From assembly GCA_029721435.1 (NCBI GenBank), contig CM056580.1:77649367-77713366 (forward strand): a stretch of DNA of 64,000 bases, written 5' to 3'. The number at the start of each line of letters is the position of its first letter. The first letter of the stretch is position 1. The notes beneath the pieces were generated by a model that saw only the letters and a list, made by a program, of their open reading frames with translations, did no database searches and had not been told where the DNA came from. Below, in pieces: positions 47,573 through 59,701 of the stretch. This stretch comes from Gymnothorax reevesii (taxonomy: Eukaryota > Chordata > Actinopteri > Anguilliformes > Muraenidae). The translations under genes were made by a program, and so were the position numbers.

Positions 47573-47871
47573 AACAAGATAATGACCCTAAACATGTGGC
47601 CAAATCTACACAGAAATGGTTCACCAGACACAGAATCAAGCTCCTCCCATGGCCATCTCAGTCCCCAGACCTCAACCCCATTTAAAACCTGTGGAGTGAG
47701 CTGAAGAGGAGAGTGCAGAGGAGAGGACCCAGATCGCTGGATGATTTAGAGAGATTGTGCAAAGAGGAATGGTCGAAGATCCCTATTTCTGTATTCTCCT
47801 GTCTTGTGAAACATTATAGGAGAAGATTAGGTGCTGTTTTGTTGGCAAAAGGGGGTTGTACAAAGTATTAA
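47573..47871 (+). pseudogene. Tc1 transposase, 3' part
   Basis: This continues the gene cut at 42012. The frame gives [16 protein letters not shown] with the second catalytic aspartate, then [11 protein letters not shown] followed by TAA (47683-47685) at the position of the third catalytic residue, the glutamate of a DD34E triad. After that stop the same frame runs on with NLWSELKRR and ERLCKEEWSKIP to the natural TAA at 47869-47871. Together with the 5' part it makes a full-length but disrupted transposase. Confidence 0.92.
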
Positions 47872-48116
47872 CATAAGGGGTGCTAATAATTGTGGCACAC
47901 ATGATTTGATGTAAAATAATCATTTCTTTATGTGGGATTTTTTCCCACTGAATAAATGCACTTGATTTAAATGTTGGATTGTCCTCTTTTTTCATTCGGG
48001 TACTACATTATTTAGAAAAAAACTGAATTTATTAGAAGCTAAAGAACACATCTTAACCAGGGGTGCCAATAATTATGGAGGGAGCTGTAGGTCACAGCAT
48101 TTAGGGATTTATTATA

Positions 48117-48402
48117 TACTCAAAAAAGTTAAGGAATCCTCAATTTTGACCCAAGTATGTGAAATGTAAGGAGTGAAGTTAAATTCCAAATGTTGGTTAA
48201 ATCATTGGTATTGATCCAAGTATCCACTGGGAAGACCAGAATCAAACAAAGTTCAGTCCATTAAATCAAAATGTCAAACAATGTCCAAAGTCATTTCAAT
48301 ATCTTTTGTTCTCCCTACAGCTTGACAGCATCTTGGGAAGCTCAGAACAAGAGAAAATAATTATTGAAAAAGTCAGTGGTCCTTAACTTTTTTGTTTGAG
48401 TA
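48117..48402. mobile_element. Tc1-type MITE
   Basis: It starts TACTCAAAAAAGTTAAGGAA and ends CCTTAACTTTTTTGTTTGAGTA, an inverted pair bounded by TA. The 286-bp core is non-coding. It lies only 28 bp beyond the end of the Tc1 composite. Confidence 0.85.
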
Positions 48403-50630
48403 TAATTAGCTGTACTCTGCTGCTATAGGAGCCACACAAGCCTGTGCAAGACCAGCAACAATACCAGAACTTGCAAGTCCATACTTTTCTCAGTAATTGC
48501 TTTAATGCTGCAGTATTGTTGCTGTGTAATATTCATACTAAATGGTCATGCGAGTAACCCTCTTTGTTTTGACTTCCCTTTTATGCACTGATAAAATGTA
48601 AATAGGAGAGAAAATAAAACTTATCCCATTTTTATTTCCTCTGTGAGAACAAATCAATAATGTCATAGTCATATAATTAAATGTTTGAGTTAGAAGTTGT
48701 ATTACCACTGAGATCAAGCTTTGCATTTCATTTGTGGAGGAAAAGAGAGGCTGTTTCACTTAAGACCACCAGTACTGACAAATGACCATTGACCACTTGT
48801 CAAGCAATCAATTTTTTGGTCAGCCATACAGTTAGCTTTATTTACCTTCAACTGTCAGTATTTAATAAAGCAATGCATTAAGAAATGCATGATTTAATAA
48901 ATGTTTTAAGTCACAATAGATACTATTAATTGAGGCATTGCCTTTGAATTTTCATTTGTTAAAAAATTAAATTCAGTTTACCTTTGGCAGGGCTATTATA
49001 AAGTGATTAAAATAAACCGAGCACTGTTCAAGATAATGTGTTAAATCTGGTGTACCCAGCGATGCCACTTTTGAACACTGCATTCACTGGCAAAATTCAA
49101 AATAATAATAACAAGTGGTGCCAGGCACAACAAACTCCGCCCCTCGCACATATTCCCACACACTTGTACGAAATTCAATATGGATCTATTCTGGGTCAGT
49201 GGCAATCCCTATACCAAATTTAGGGTGAATCTGGCCATTAGTTTTGCTGCTAGAGTGTTCTACTGTGCCTTCTTGCACTGCCACAATAGTATGATAAATA
49301 CAGACCAGATCCATCTTCGCACCTGAGTCCAGTCCACTATTTCTGATCTCTCTACCCAGCAACAATGCTCAGAGTCAACCAGTAATGGTATTTTTCTCAT
49401 AGCATTGGCATTTGGGGTTCACTAATGGTATGTCTCTTTGGCATATTAGTCATTGTGCAGCCTGAGCTTATTGGATCGGTATCGAGAACAGACCAATGGA
49501 GTGCAATTGGATTAATTCTTACTGACAGTGGTTTTGATAATAAAGACATAAATATACTATAAATGGTATATACTGTAATTGAAGGCACTGAGATGCAGGC
49601 TACATCCTTTAATGATCACCTTTGTATTAAATTTGCTGCCTGTTGCTGCCAAGTTTCACCTTAGACCTGAGAGTCAGAACACCTTTTCATTCAATCTAGA
49701 ACTGCTATGTTTTGCCTTGTTTCATTGAAGGTGACATTTCAAAAACCCATCTTGCAGAAAGATCACAGTTCTGCCATAAAGAACAACCCTTATGGGAAGA
49801 GATGGGTGTGGATTGTTTGAAAATGTCACCTGATCTCCAAACACCAGCTGTGCCCATCAAAAATAGTTTTTCATGTCTTAAAATCAATTTCCTTCAAATC
49901 AAGAACCATGTTCAGCACCCCATAAAAAATATACCATGCGCATTACAATTCACTCTGACTCAAGTCTTCAAATGCCACACCCATGTAAGAATTTTCTAAA
50001 CCTGTAAAATTTGTGAAATGTAAAGAAACAAATATTCAAATTTGTTACATTCACTCAAGTCATCAACAACTCTGAAAAGTGATTTTAAGGGAAAAAATAT
50101 CAGTTGATTTTGAAACCCTAGTATATATAACCCTCATTCAAATTCATGATGCATAAAATGCCCAGAATTGTATACTCTACCCTACAATGTCAACAAACTC
50201 CTTTGTCGAGTTATGGCTAATTATGATAATTTTAAAAATATTTTCAATGTAGAACCTCTATTTGTGTAGCTATGGTATATCTAATGAATATTTAGTTTGT
50301 GAAATTGTGATTTGAATTTGCCAGTGTGGAATGTATTTATTTCAATATCAGTCTCAACCATGTGTGAATTGAACAAAGAATGTAAATTGTTGGAGCGGTT
50401 AAGGTTCAGGAACTTGCAGCAGGTAATTAGAAATTAATCACCTATTCAACCCACATGAATCACTGAATTGTGAATGTCATTATTTGATGTGAAAGCATGA
50501 CTGTCTTGTGAAGGAAAGGAATTTCTGATTCAGCTCTGAAGAGACTTAACATCGTATCCTCTACTATTCCTTAGCATTCATGCCTAGTGCTGTGTTCCTC
50601 TTCCCCAGCATAGTATATATTAGCATCAGT

Positions 50631-50647
50631 AAAAAAAAAAAAAAAAA
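50631..50647. repeat. Poly-A run (17 bases)
   Basis: Uninterrupted A homopolymer. It may be the tail of an old retroposed sequence, but no source copy is evident. Confidence 0.85.
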
Positions 50648-53600
50648 GTCTAGCGCAAAGAAAATGGCTGTTGAATTTTTGATACTTGACAACATGTTCG
50701 CCAATTAAAATCAACATCCATAAAATGGTTAAATGGTTATCATCAATGCGTCAGAACAATGCAAGTCATTGTCAGCGAAATTAAAAGCATAAGAAAGCGA
50801 GGACAATCACACTTTCAGAAGTATAGCTTTTAACATTGCATTCAATGAGTCACTCAATAATGTATCCACCCAGGAACTCCTCCGCTTTCAGCAAAACACA
50901 ATGAAAAATAAACTTAAGGCTAGAAGTTCACCATGCTGACAATGAGTTTATGCGCACTCTGTGGGTTTCATGTAGGAGGTTTCAAGGTCATACTCAAAAG
51001 CATGATTGTGCTCTGCAGAGTGACAGCATGTTTACTTATTTATGGAATGACGAAAAACAACAATAACAGCAATAATGCCACCCAAGCGCTCGGTGACTAT
51101 GGAGTCATGATTCTCTCTTTTGCACTGCTCTTTCATTGTGGAAAACCTGAGACCATTTTACCCCCAAATTACAAAGTGCAAGTCAGTTTAAAACCTTTTT
51201 TTAATTGGCTTGAAAGATGATCGGTGACACTCCTGGGAGTGTAATATTTTGCTACATGGAAATGAGGGGCAATATTCAGAATTATGAGAGGTCTTTGTAA
51301 TACATGCATGCTTATGTGCACAGATTCTAAAATAGTACATACACAACTTGTAACGAAAAGGTGGTTTTGCCCTTTTCATTATAAATACAGTTGTATTTTC
51401 CATTCATATTTTTTGTTAAAACATTTCAACTAATTTTGTCATGATGTGGAAAAGCCATGCAGTGAATTAGTAGTATCTTTCCAAGTGCAAATACCAGAAT
51501 TCCCCACTCATAGTGCTCATAAACATATCTCCATCCACACAGATATGCTGTTTTTCTTTCATGCATAAGCAGCCTGATTCATTCATTTATCTGTTCAGTT
51601 TCCCCTCTCTAATTTGATGGAGGGAATGCATGAGCATAGTCGGGCCTTTCTAGAAAGGCTCCAGCTACAACAATAGGGGCTCTTTGGAGTAATTGGCTCT
51701 GCTTAATACAGATTAAATGAAAAGAATTGGCTGGACTGTGTGACCTAAGTGAGGTCTTGCCTGTTCTTGAATAATGGGAAGATGGGAAAAATGGGAATGA
51801 CTCCGCTGAACCTAGAGGGGGGACGTGGTTGGCAGCCATGGGCCACCTGTGAGGGTTATAAATGAGGTATTCTTCCTCCCCTGGCTTTAATAGAATGCTT
51901 TAGCTCAGCGGCCAGAGACCCATGCCAGAGGTCAGAGATGCCCATCGATATCTGCGGCTATGACTTCTCTGTGTATCCACAAACAGAGCCACTGTACTAG
52001 GCTGCAAAATGCCCACCTTTGATTAATCTATAGAGTTCACAGACGCCATGACTAATTTGAGAGACAGATATACTGGCCCTCTCTTATAAATTACCTTTGT
52101 TTCCAAGCATGATTGACCATGAAATAGTAAAGCTAAGTTTGAGCCACAAGAGATAAAAATAAGGTAGCATCACAACCTCATTATGCACACCGTCACGTTA
52201 ATCATATGAATCATATTTAACCATTAATTTGTATAAAACACCTGCATAAACATAAAAAATACAGTACATGTAACATGTCAGTTTTTTTTTATAAATTGTG
52301 TACAATATGACTTTTTCACATTAAAGCTGCTGCAGGCAAACCACAGAAGGATAAAGATTGAATGAGGCTTGAAATAAATAAATATCTTTCTCGGGTGTAT
52401 GCAATACAATTGGGAAGATATAATTATAATTTTTTTGGGTAAGTGAATTGCAAAATGGAATAAATATACATTGAGAGCGATTGTACACAGTTCAGGCCTT
52501 GAAAAATTAATTTTATGAATATAAAGGCAATAGATCATGTACGCCTCTTTTTGTGAAGTTTAGTGCTCTGAACCAGCTGATGGGTGCGAGCCATTCGATG
52601 AAAAATACTGCACTGTTCTAGAAATCACGTTCAACAAAAAGTGAATTGATGTGTGAGGCCAAAAGTCCCTGTTTCATTCATTCTGCCCTCTGTGTTCCAT
52701 GCACTCACATGTCACTGGTACGGACTGAGTACGTGCTGATACATTGCTGAAATTCAATGTAAAATACCCGATAGACCTTATTTTTTACTCTTACTGTTGT
52801 GAACACCGTATCACAGGGCATGAATCGGATCAAAAGAGTATTCTGACCTCTCAAGTACATTTTTTGCCCTGAATGAAATAAAAGTGAGTCAGTTGTCTCA
52901 ATTTTCACCCGATTCTTCATACGGAAATATTTATTATTGCTTTGCAAAGTGTTGATGGAGTTAATACCCTTCCTATTCCCGTGGTATTGCATTCTCAGGT
53001 ACTGCAGCATAACAGTTTCAGCACAAGGACATACTGTAATTATCACTTGTTTGATAGCATTGAGATTGACCGGGAAGAAAGACACTTTAGGTCATTTTCG
53101 AAGTGTTTTACAATTTACAGAAAGTAATTAATACATTTTATTCCACAAAACATACTGTACATCTTCGCCCTCATCAGTGGATGAGAGCGAAATTTTTAAA
53201 GGGAAGAAGACAATAAGGACAAAGAGGATGACAGAAATGAAGTGAAAACACAACTGAAATGCAACCTCCTGTCTCATTTTCGTTATCACTGAAGTAACAG
53301 AACTATAGTATCAGAATAAAGTGTACTTATACCTGAGATAAAAAGAATAATAATACCTGAATGACAGCGTAAATGAGCACAGTATATTTTGAATTTATAG
53401 AAGACACACTAGCAAGAGCTATGTTAGCAAGGAAGAAATATAATGATCAAGGTGTACAATCTGTCATCTTAAATGAAGCAGGCATTTTTCATGTTCATAC
53501 ACAAGTGATTAGATGGCATTGTGTACCATGTCCATTAAAGGGACAAGTGCTGTACGATTGACCCGATTTTCCTGCCTACTCCAGGTCTGAAGATAGAAGT

Positions 53601-53654
53601 GCAGACTTATCTGTTTACTTATATTCATCTATATGATCCACTATTACAAGAAAT

Positions 53655-53702
53655 AAATACTTGAATAGTACTTCGTTTAAATACTTGAATAGTACTTCGT
53701 TT
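53655..53702. repeat. Perfect 24-bp tandem duplication
   Basis: The unit AAATACTTGAATAGTACTTC plus GTTT occurs twice in a row without a mismatch, so the duplication is recent. Confidence 0.95.
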
Positions 53703-55268
53703 CTGATTTATCTTCATTTTGTTTACTGTATAATCATCACTGCATACAAGTGAACTAATACAATAGATAAAATGCATCTCTGAGGTCCACAAAATAAAGA
53801 CAAGCACCTCTGCAAAAACAAAAATTAACAATAAAAATGTATGTGCGAGCTTTCCTCTTGTGTGTAAACAAGAGACCCAAGGAGGGTGGCATTATGAGTA
53901 GACAAGTTGATGGAGCATGCTCTAATTACCACGCCCACATGCAGTTATCGCTCTGTGTGGAAGATGACCCTCTCCCATTAACAAAGCGCTATGAGGTTGA
54001 CAGCTTTGTTGCCTGTGTCTGATTCAATGGGGAAAATTGTGCCCTGTATTTTGCGCAATGTCAAGGTACTCTGTAAAATGGAAAAAAAAATGAATGAAGG
54101 ACCAAACCAGTATGTGAATGATTTCTAATGTCACATATGTATACATTGTATTTATTTAGTTTAGGTCATCAACTCAGCATAGAAAGGAACTCTTTAAATG
54201 ATTATTTAAATGCAAATCTGATGAAAGGACGGTAAGTGTTAATGGTGCTCAACAAAGTGTTCAATGCTAAATCTACAGTATTCACCAAGTTAATATGCTT
54301 TTGCTATATGGACAAAGTGGAACATATAAATAATATTAGAGTTTGGTTGCTATTAGTACATGGAATTGACCATAACATATACATAATACGGCATATTTAG
54401 GTGGGTGACAAAGGTGTCTCGTGAAGTATGACTTGACAGTCATCTTTTTCAGCTTCTCTGTTTAGCACTGCCCATGTTATTTTAATGCAAGATATGTGGA
54501 CTATCAGAAAGAATTCATTTTTTTCCTAATACATGACACTGATATGCAAGCATCATGATTATGAAATGTATCTTTTCGACCACAATTTCTGACCCAATGT
54601 ATTCTGCCTTTCTCATTTCGCAGATGCCACTTTATTCACTGCTCCTATTGAAACATACTCAATAGGGGAGTCTAGTGGACTAAGTCACTGCAATCCCTCC
54701 ACAAAAATGATCCCACTTTCAAAGCCTCTGAGATATTCTCCTCTGGAAATCTGGATGCAAAATAAAAATCAGCTGGACCAGTTCGGAATTTCTGTACTTG
54801 ACATAAAGCGTATAGCATATTGTTAGCTTCATTAAATCATGCACTGCTCTTCTATCGAAGCATCTGCGTTTGTAACATTTCACCACTAATTCATTCAAGG
54901 TTTTCTTTTTTTAAATTTGCCAGTCATCTATAGTTATTGACATTGCTTTCTGCATTTTATGGTGTACGTAAGTCTGACATGTAGCAAGTCATTTCATGAT
55001 AATTTCTTATTCATTATTGGGATCCATAACCACCGCATTCCTCCAAACACTACGGTAGTCCAAGTTGTTCAGATCAAAGATCTAAAATGATGGAGAGTTA
55101 AAATGATTCAAAAATACTCAAAATTGATTGAGCTACCTGAAGCTTCTGTTTTGTGTACTAAATAGTTTTAAATGATATTACATGCTATGATGAAACCATT
55201 CTAAATTGCTACCAAATATTTGCATACACTATTCATACCCCTACCATGGATTACATTATGGTAAAATA

Positions 55269-56028
55269 TACACTGCTCAAAAAATAAAGGGAAACCTTAA
55301 ACAACTCAATGTAACTCCAAGTCAATCACACTTCTGTGAAATCAAACTGTCCACTTAGGAAGCAACACTGATTGACAATCAATTTCACATGCTGTTGTGC
55401 AAATGAAATAGACAACAGGTAGAAATTCTTGGCAATTAGCAAGACACCCCCAATAAAGGAGTGGCTCTGTAGGAGGTGACCACTCATGTGGCTGGAGGGT
55501 GTCAGCAGCTCCTGCAGGATGAGGGCATTAATGCTATGGACTGGCCCGCCCTTTCCCCAGACCTGAATCCAATTGAGCACATCTGGGACATCATGCCTCG
55601 CTCCATCCACCAACGCCACATTGCACCACAGACTGTCGAGGAGTTGGCGGATGCTTTAGTCCAGGTCTGGGAGGAGATCCCTCAGGAGACAATCTGCCAC
55701 CTCATCAGGAGCATGCCCAGGCATTGTAGGGAGGTCATACAGGCACGTGGAGGCCACACACGCTACTGAGCCTCGTTTTGACTCGTTTTAAGGACATTAC
55801 ATCAAAGTTGGATCAGCCTGTAGTGTGTTTTTCCACTTTAATTTTGAGTGTGACTCCAAATCCAGACCTCCATGGGTTAATAAATTAGATTTCCATTGAT
55901 CATTTTTGTGTGATTTTGTTGTCAGCACATTCAACTATGTAAAGAACAAAGTATTTAATAAGAATATTTCATTCATTCAGATCTAGGATGTGTTATTTTA
56001 GTGCCCCCCTTTTTTTTTGAGCAGTGTA
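55269..56028 (+). mobile_element. Internally deleted Tc1-like transposon
   Basis: The ends TACACTGCTCAAAAAATAAA and TTTTTTTTGAGCAGTGTA form a terminal inverted repeat with TA at both edges. Both subterminal regions match the ends of a Tc1-like family widespread in teleosts, but the middle of the transposase gene is missing: the 5' leader is joined near 55476 directly to the C-terminal coding part. The copy is 760 bp, against about 1.5 kb for a full Tc1. Confidence 0.9.
55476..55769 (+). pseudogene. Tc1-like transposase C-terminal frame (97 codons)
   Basis: The frame contains INAMDWPALSPDLNPIEHIW, which includes the third acidic catalytic position, followed by the usual C-terminal helices (LVQVWEEIPQETICHLIRSM, ARGGHTRY) and the natural stop. 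The DNA-binding domain and the first two catalytic aspartates are absent, removed by the internal deletion. The ATG at 55476 overlaps the deletion junction and is probably fortuitous. The frame is strikingly free of stops for a defunct gene, so the copy is fairly young or its source was. No catalytic function is possible. Confidence 0.88.
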
Positions 56029-58622
56029 CTATTTGCATAAAGTGAGGCAAAAGTACCTTGTACAACCAGTGCCTAGAGGACAGGTGGAAGTTTGCTGTTA
56101 GTGTCATACGTGTGCTTTTTGTGCCTACTATTAATGAAATGAATCCATGACCATCTAGCAAATCCAAATACCTCAACAGATTCTGCAAAATTCTATGATT
56201 TGTTTAGAGTTTGCGAGTCAGTATAACTCCAAGAGCTATTGAAATTTTGAGTGCGCATTTAACAGTCTAAGACTAATTTCCGCCTAATTTGGAAGTCAAA
56301 GCTCACTGGTTGATTTAAATTCAAGAGCTTAATTACATTTATCAGGTTTAAGGCAGTTATGGAGATGTTTCACTCCCTCTGAAGTCTCAGATTTAAAACC
56401 AAGTCACATATTTTTACGCCGCAACATTCATATTGATTTTAACATTGAGCTCATTCTCCATGCATACCAGATCAAGTTCATCGAGGAAATTTGAGCCAGA
56501 AAATGCTCTGCATTGTAAGAGTTTAGGACTGTGCGCTCAGAGTGCATTAAGTACGAGCAGCTCTGTGCATCTGTAACAAGCCAATTCTGTGTGACAAGAA
56601 ACTCACAAAATAGATAACCCATCAATACCTCATGGACAGAGGGTCTGATGTGTTTTTTAACAGTCAGGTTGTCAGAGCATAATCAGCTAAATTGGATGGA
56701 AGCTTTTTGTCACCAGGAGTTAAATGTCAGTGGTTGATTTTATGTAGGCAGATGAATGGGACTGATCGTTCGGGATGCGTGGAGAACATGCATTATAAGG
56801 GTCTTTAAAAGGCAGGTCCTCGATTATCTGTCAAAAAGACACAATTACTCACTCAGAGGAGGCAGAGGAACCTGTCAACCCCCGGCGCTCGAGGACTCAA
56901 TCATGTCAGAAAGGGTTATTTTACAGAAATAGCAACAATACTTTCCAGTCAGTCTTTTGAATCGGAGCTGTTAATGGGGTGTAAGAATCACATTTTACAG
57001 GAGGCTTTACAAAATCTAACTTTTGTTTATAAAGTCATATCTTTTTTAACAGCGCTAAAAAAGTGATGACATTTAATGAGGTAATTAGAATTTGAAAATT
57101 ATGTAAATAACTGAGGATCTTTCTTCAGCTCCTAAGCGTGAAGCACAGTTATAGGTCACCCTTCACAGGATAAAGAACAGAAAAATGTGTTTTTCATATC
57201 TTGCGCCGAAAGACCAGCTTTTCTAAAAACAAAACTGTAATTCTGTGAAATATTTATAGCAATTGTAAACATTAGAGAGCAAATACCCATAGCACATAAC
57301 AGCAATGATTGTTATTCATTTTCAACTTAACTGACTGCTTAACCATCTTGTTTGAAATTACTATTTTGACTGCTTCTTTAGTCCATGAAAACACATCTTC
57401 CTGTGGCTAAACAGTTTATAGACAGGAGTACTTGAGATTTCTTCTATCTCTTTTCCACCCTTTTTTGGACTCATCAGTCAAACAGCGGCAGTTTTCGTGA
57501 TTTACATATTGATTCATGTCTGGGGTGAGCAGGTTAATTAAATGTGAATTGTAAGCCAGGAACAAAATATTGAGCATTCGGGACAGGAAGGGGAGTTGGT
57601 CCTTCAGATCTTAAAACAGCAATCAATACAGCATAACTAGGGAATATCTGTCAAGACAGTGGAAATAGATGGGATGGAGAGAGATCCACAGCAGGATTAA
57701 ACATTGGGCTTCAGACACGGGGGCTCAAACGAAGGTTGGCTGGGCATCGATAATGAGGCGGGGATGCCCAAGAGCTTGACCAGAAAACCAAATTCTGCCC
57801 CTCGCCCAGCTCTGAAGAGCATCCTTGGATCCACTGTGTGGACGAGCATATAGCCCAATGACAGCAAACGTGAAGCTGAAATGGCTACACCTATAGAAAC
57901 TGACATAATCCAATGAATATTTGCCTGAAGCATTATTCAGATGAAATGGAAAAACCACATTTATAGCTTTATTATGTTATTGTTCATTGGGATCTGTCAG
58001 AGAAAGTATCACCTCATAATTGCTGTCTTTGTTCAGTAGAGAAATTATAAATCAATACCAAATTGAACCAATGAACAGGCTAATCAATAAACTGTATGTT
58101 TGACCACTAATTACACAAATTTTATCTAAATAGTATCTGATATAGTGCTGGTTCAATTATCCTAAAGAAAAACCTATATTCACTTGCGACATTGATTAAA
58201 TCTTCACAGAAATGACAAAAAGCCTTTTAAAAATATGTTTGTAAAAGCTGTACAGAATCACGTTGTACATCAAAATTCTCATGTGTATAACGTTGCTGAC
58301 ATAATCATTACTAATGCATTTCATTTTATACTTCCTTGCTGTCAGAAAAATTAAATATATAATGGTAATATTTTTGTCAATCGTTTACTAATGACACATA
58401 CAATATCAGTCAGTAATGAGTTTAAAAGCGCTGCAACACAGTGCAATGTGTCTCCACTCTGTGAAGAACATATGTCATATTTTCATGGTACAGTATTACA
58501 CAATTGCTATTCTAATATTTTGAAGATTCCTGGAACAGGTGGTCATTTGCCCGGGCGTATTTGAACATACTGTGTTTGAAGTAATCAAATAATGGCCACT
58601 AACAATTTTTACATATACAGTA
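56029..58622. other. Gene-free stretch, nothing recognised
   Basis: No gene or paired repeats were identified. The segments 56700-56960 and 57650-57900 have more balanced base composition than their surroundings. Confidence 0.45.
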
Positions 58623-59701
58623 TACTCAGTGACCAGAGTTCCACTATAGGTGTATCTGTTCATTGATGCAAATATCTAATCAGACCATTATGTGGCAGCA
58701 GCCCATGCATAAGAGCATAAAGACACAGTCAGGAGGTTCAGTTGTTGACCAAACATCTGAATGGAGAAGAAATGTTATCTCAGTGCCTTTAGCCATGGAA
58801 TGGATGTTAATTCTTGTATTTAAGAAACTGCTGGTCTTCTGAGATTTACATGTATGAGTCCAAAGCGTTTACAGAGAATGACACACAAAAAAAAAAAGTT
58901 CAGTGAGCCGCTATTCTTTGGGAAGAACTCCTTTTTAATGAGGACAATAGTCAGACTGGCTCAAGCAGACCGAAAAGGTGGCAGTTACTGAAATAACCCT
59001 AAGTTACAAAAGCGCAGAAGGGCATCTCTGAACACACAACAAACAAAACTTGTAGATGGGCAGTAGAAAAAGTAAACCTCATCAGCCTACGCTTGTGTCA
59101 GTTAAGATCAGGGAACTCAGACTACGGCGGGCAAAGTCACACCAAACAGGACAGTACAAGATTAGAAAAATGTTGCCTTGTCTGACGAATCTCAATTTCT
59201 GTTGCAACATGCAGGTTGTAGGGCCTTAAGCCAAACTGCTGGTGGTGTGACAGTGTGGAGAATATTTTCTGGGCGGATATTAGGCCCTTTAATACAGAGT
59301 GAGCATCGTACAAATGCCACTGCCTACCAGAGTATTATTACAGTGCTTGACGGCCACCATCTATCCATCTTCTAATGGCTACTTCCAGCAGAATAGCACT
59401 CATGTTCCAGAGCTCTCAAACTGGTTCTACAAAAATGACAATTAATTCAGTGCACTAAAATGGCCTCCATAGTCACTAGATCTCAGTCTAATAGAGTGTG
59501 TTTGGGATGAAATGTAATGGGAGAATTGCAGCATAGAGCAAACGTATCTCCCTCAACATTGTGATAACATCATGTAAATATGTTTCAGCGTCTTAGACAA
59601 ATGTTTACAGCAAATTGTTGAATATATTGCCAATAGATTTGGGCTGTTCTATAGGCAAAGCGGCCCTATTCAGTAAGGTGTACCTAATAAAGTGACATTT
59701 A
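58623..59701 (+). pseudogene. Decayed Tc1-like transposon (plus strand)
   Basis: It starts TACTCAGTGACCAGAG and ends GGTGTACCTAATAAAGTGAC before ATTTA, the worn terminal repeats of a teleost Tc1-like family. Between them, short frames preserve the family order: a helix-turn-helix leader near 58740-58880, DNA matching the first catalytic block near 59165-59215 (translation LSDESQFLLQH, wobbling out of frame), GCTACTTCCAGCAGAATAGC near 59375, and the third block near 59460-59510 (TGGCCTCCATAGTCACTAGA). Many stops and frameshifts make it inactive. Its age looks greater than that of the copy at 55269. Confidence 0.85.

Larger units (their letters stand above)
41045..48089 (+). mobile_element. Tc1 transposon interrupted by two later insertions
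   Basis: The left end (TACAGCGCCCTCCATAATTA, then CTGACACCCCTGGTTAAGAT) is the inverted partner of the right end at about 48045-48089 (TCTTAACCAGGGGTGCCAAT, ending GGAGCTGTA), with TA at both outer edges. The host element is split by a Gypsy retrotransposon (42013-46589) and a TTA-flanked element (46605-47569). Without them it is about 1.5 kb, the normal Tc1 size. Confidence 0.95.
48403..55268. other. Long gene-free stretch
   Basis: About 6.9 kb of AT-rich sequence with no supported gene. Frames of up to 126 codons (for example 53085-52705 on the minus strand) show no family pattern or consistent splice context. A 17-base A-run lies at 50631-50647 and a 24-bp direct duplication at 53655-53702. 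Some of it may be conserved non-coding DNA, but this cannot be judged here. Confidence 0.45.

Noticed and set aside
52705..53085. 126-codon minus-strand frame
   Set aside because: Unremarkable composition, no motif, no splice or promoter context.
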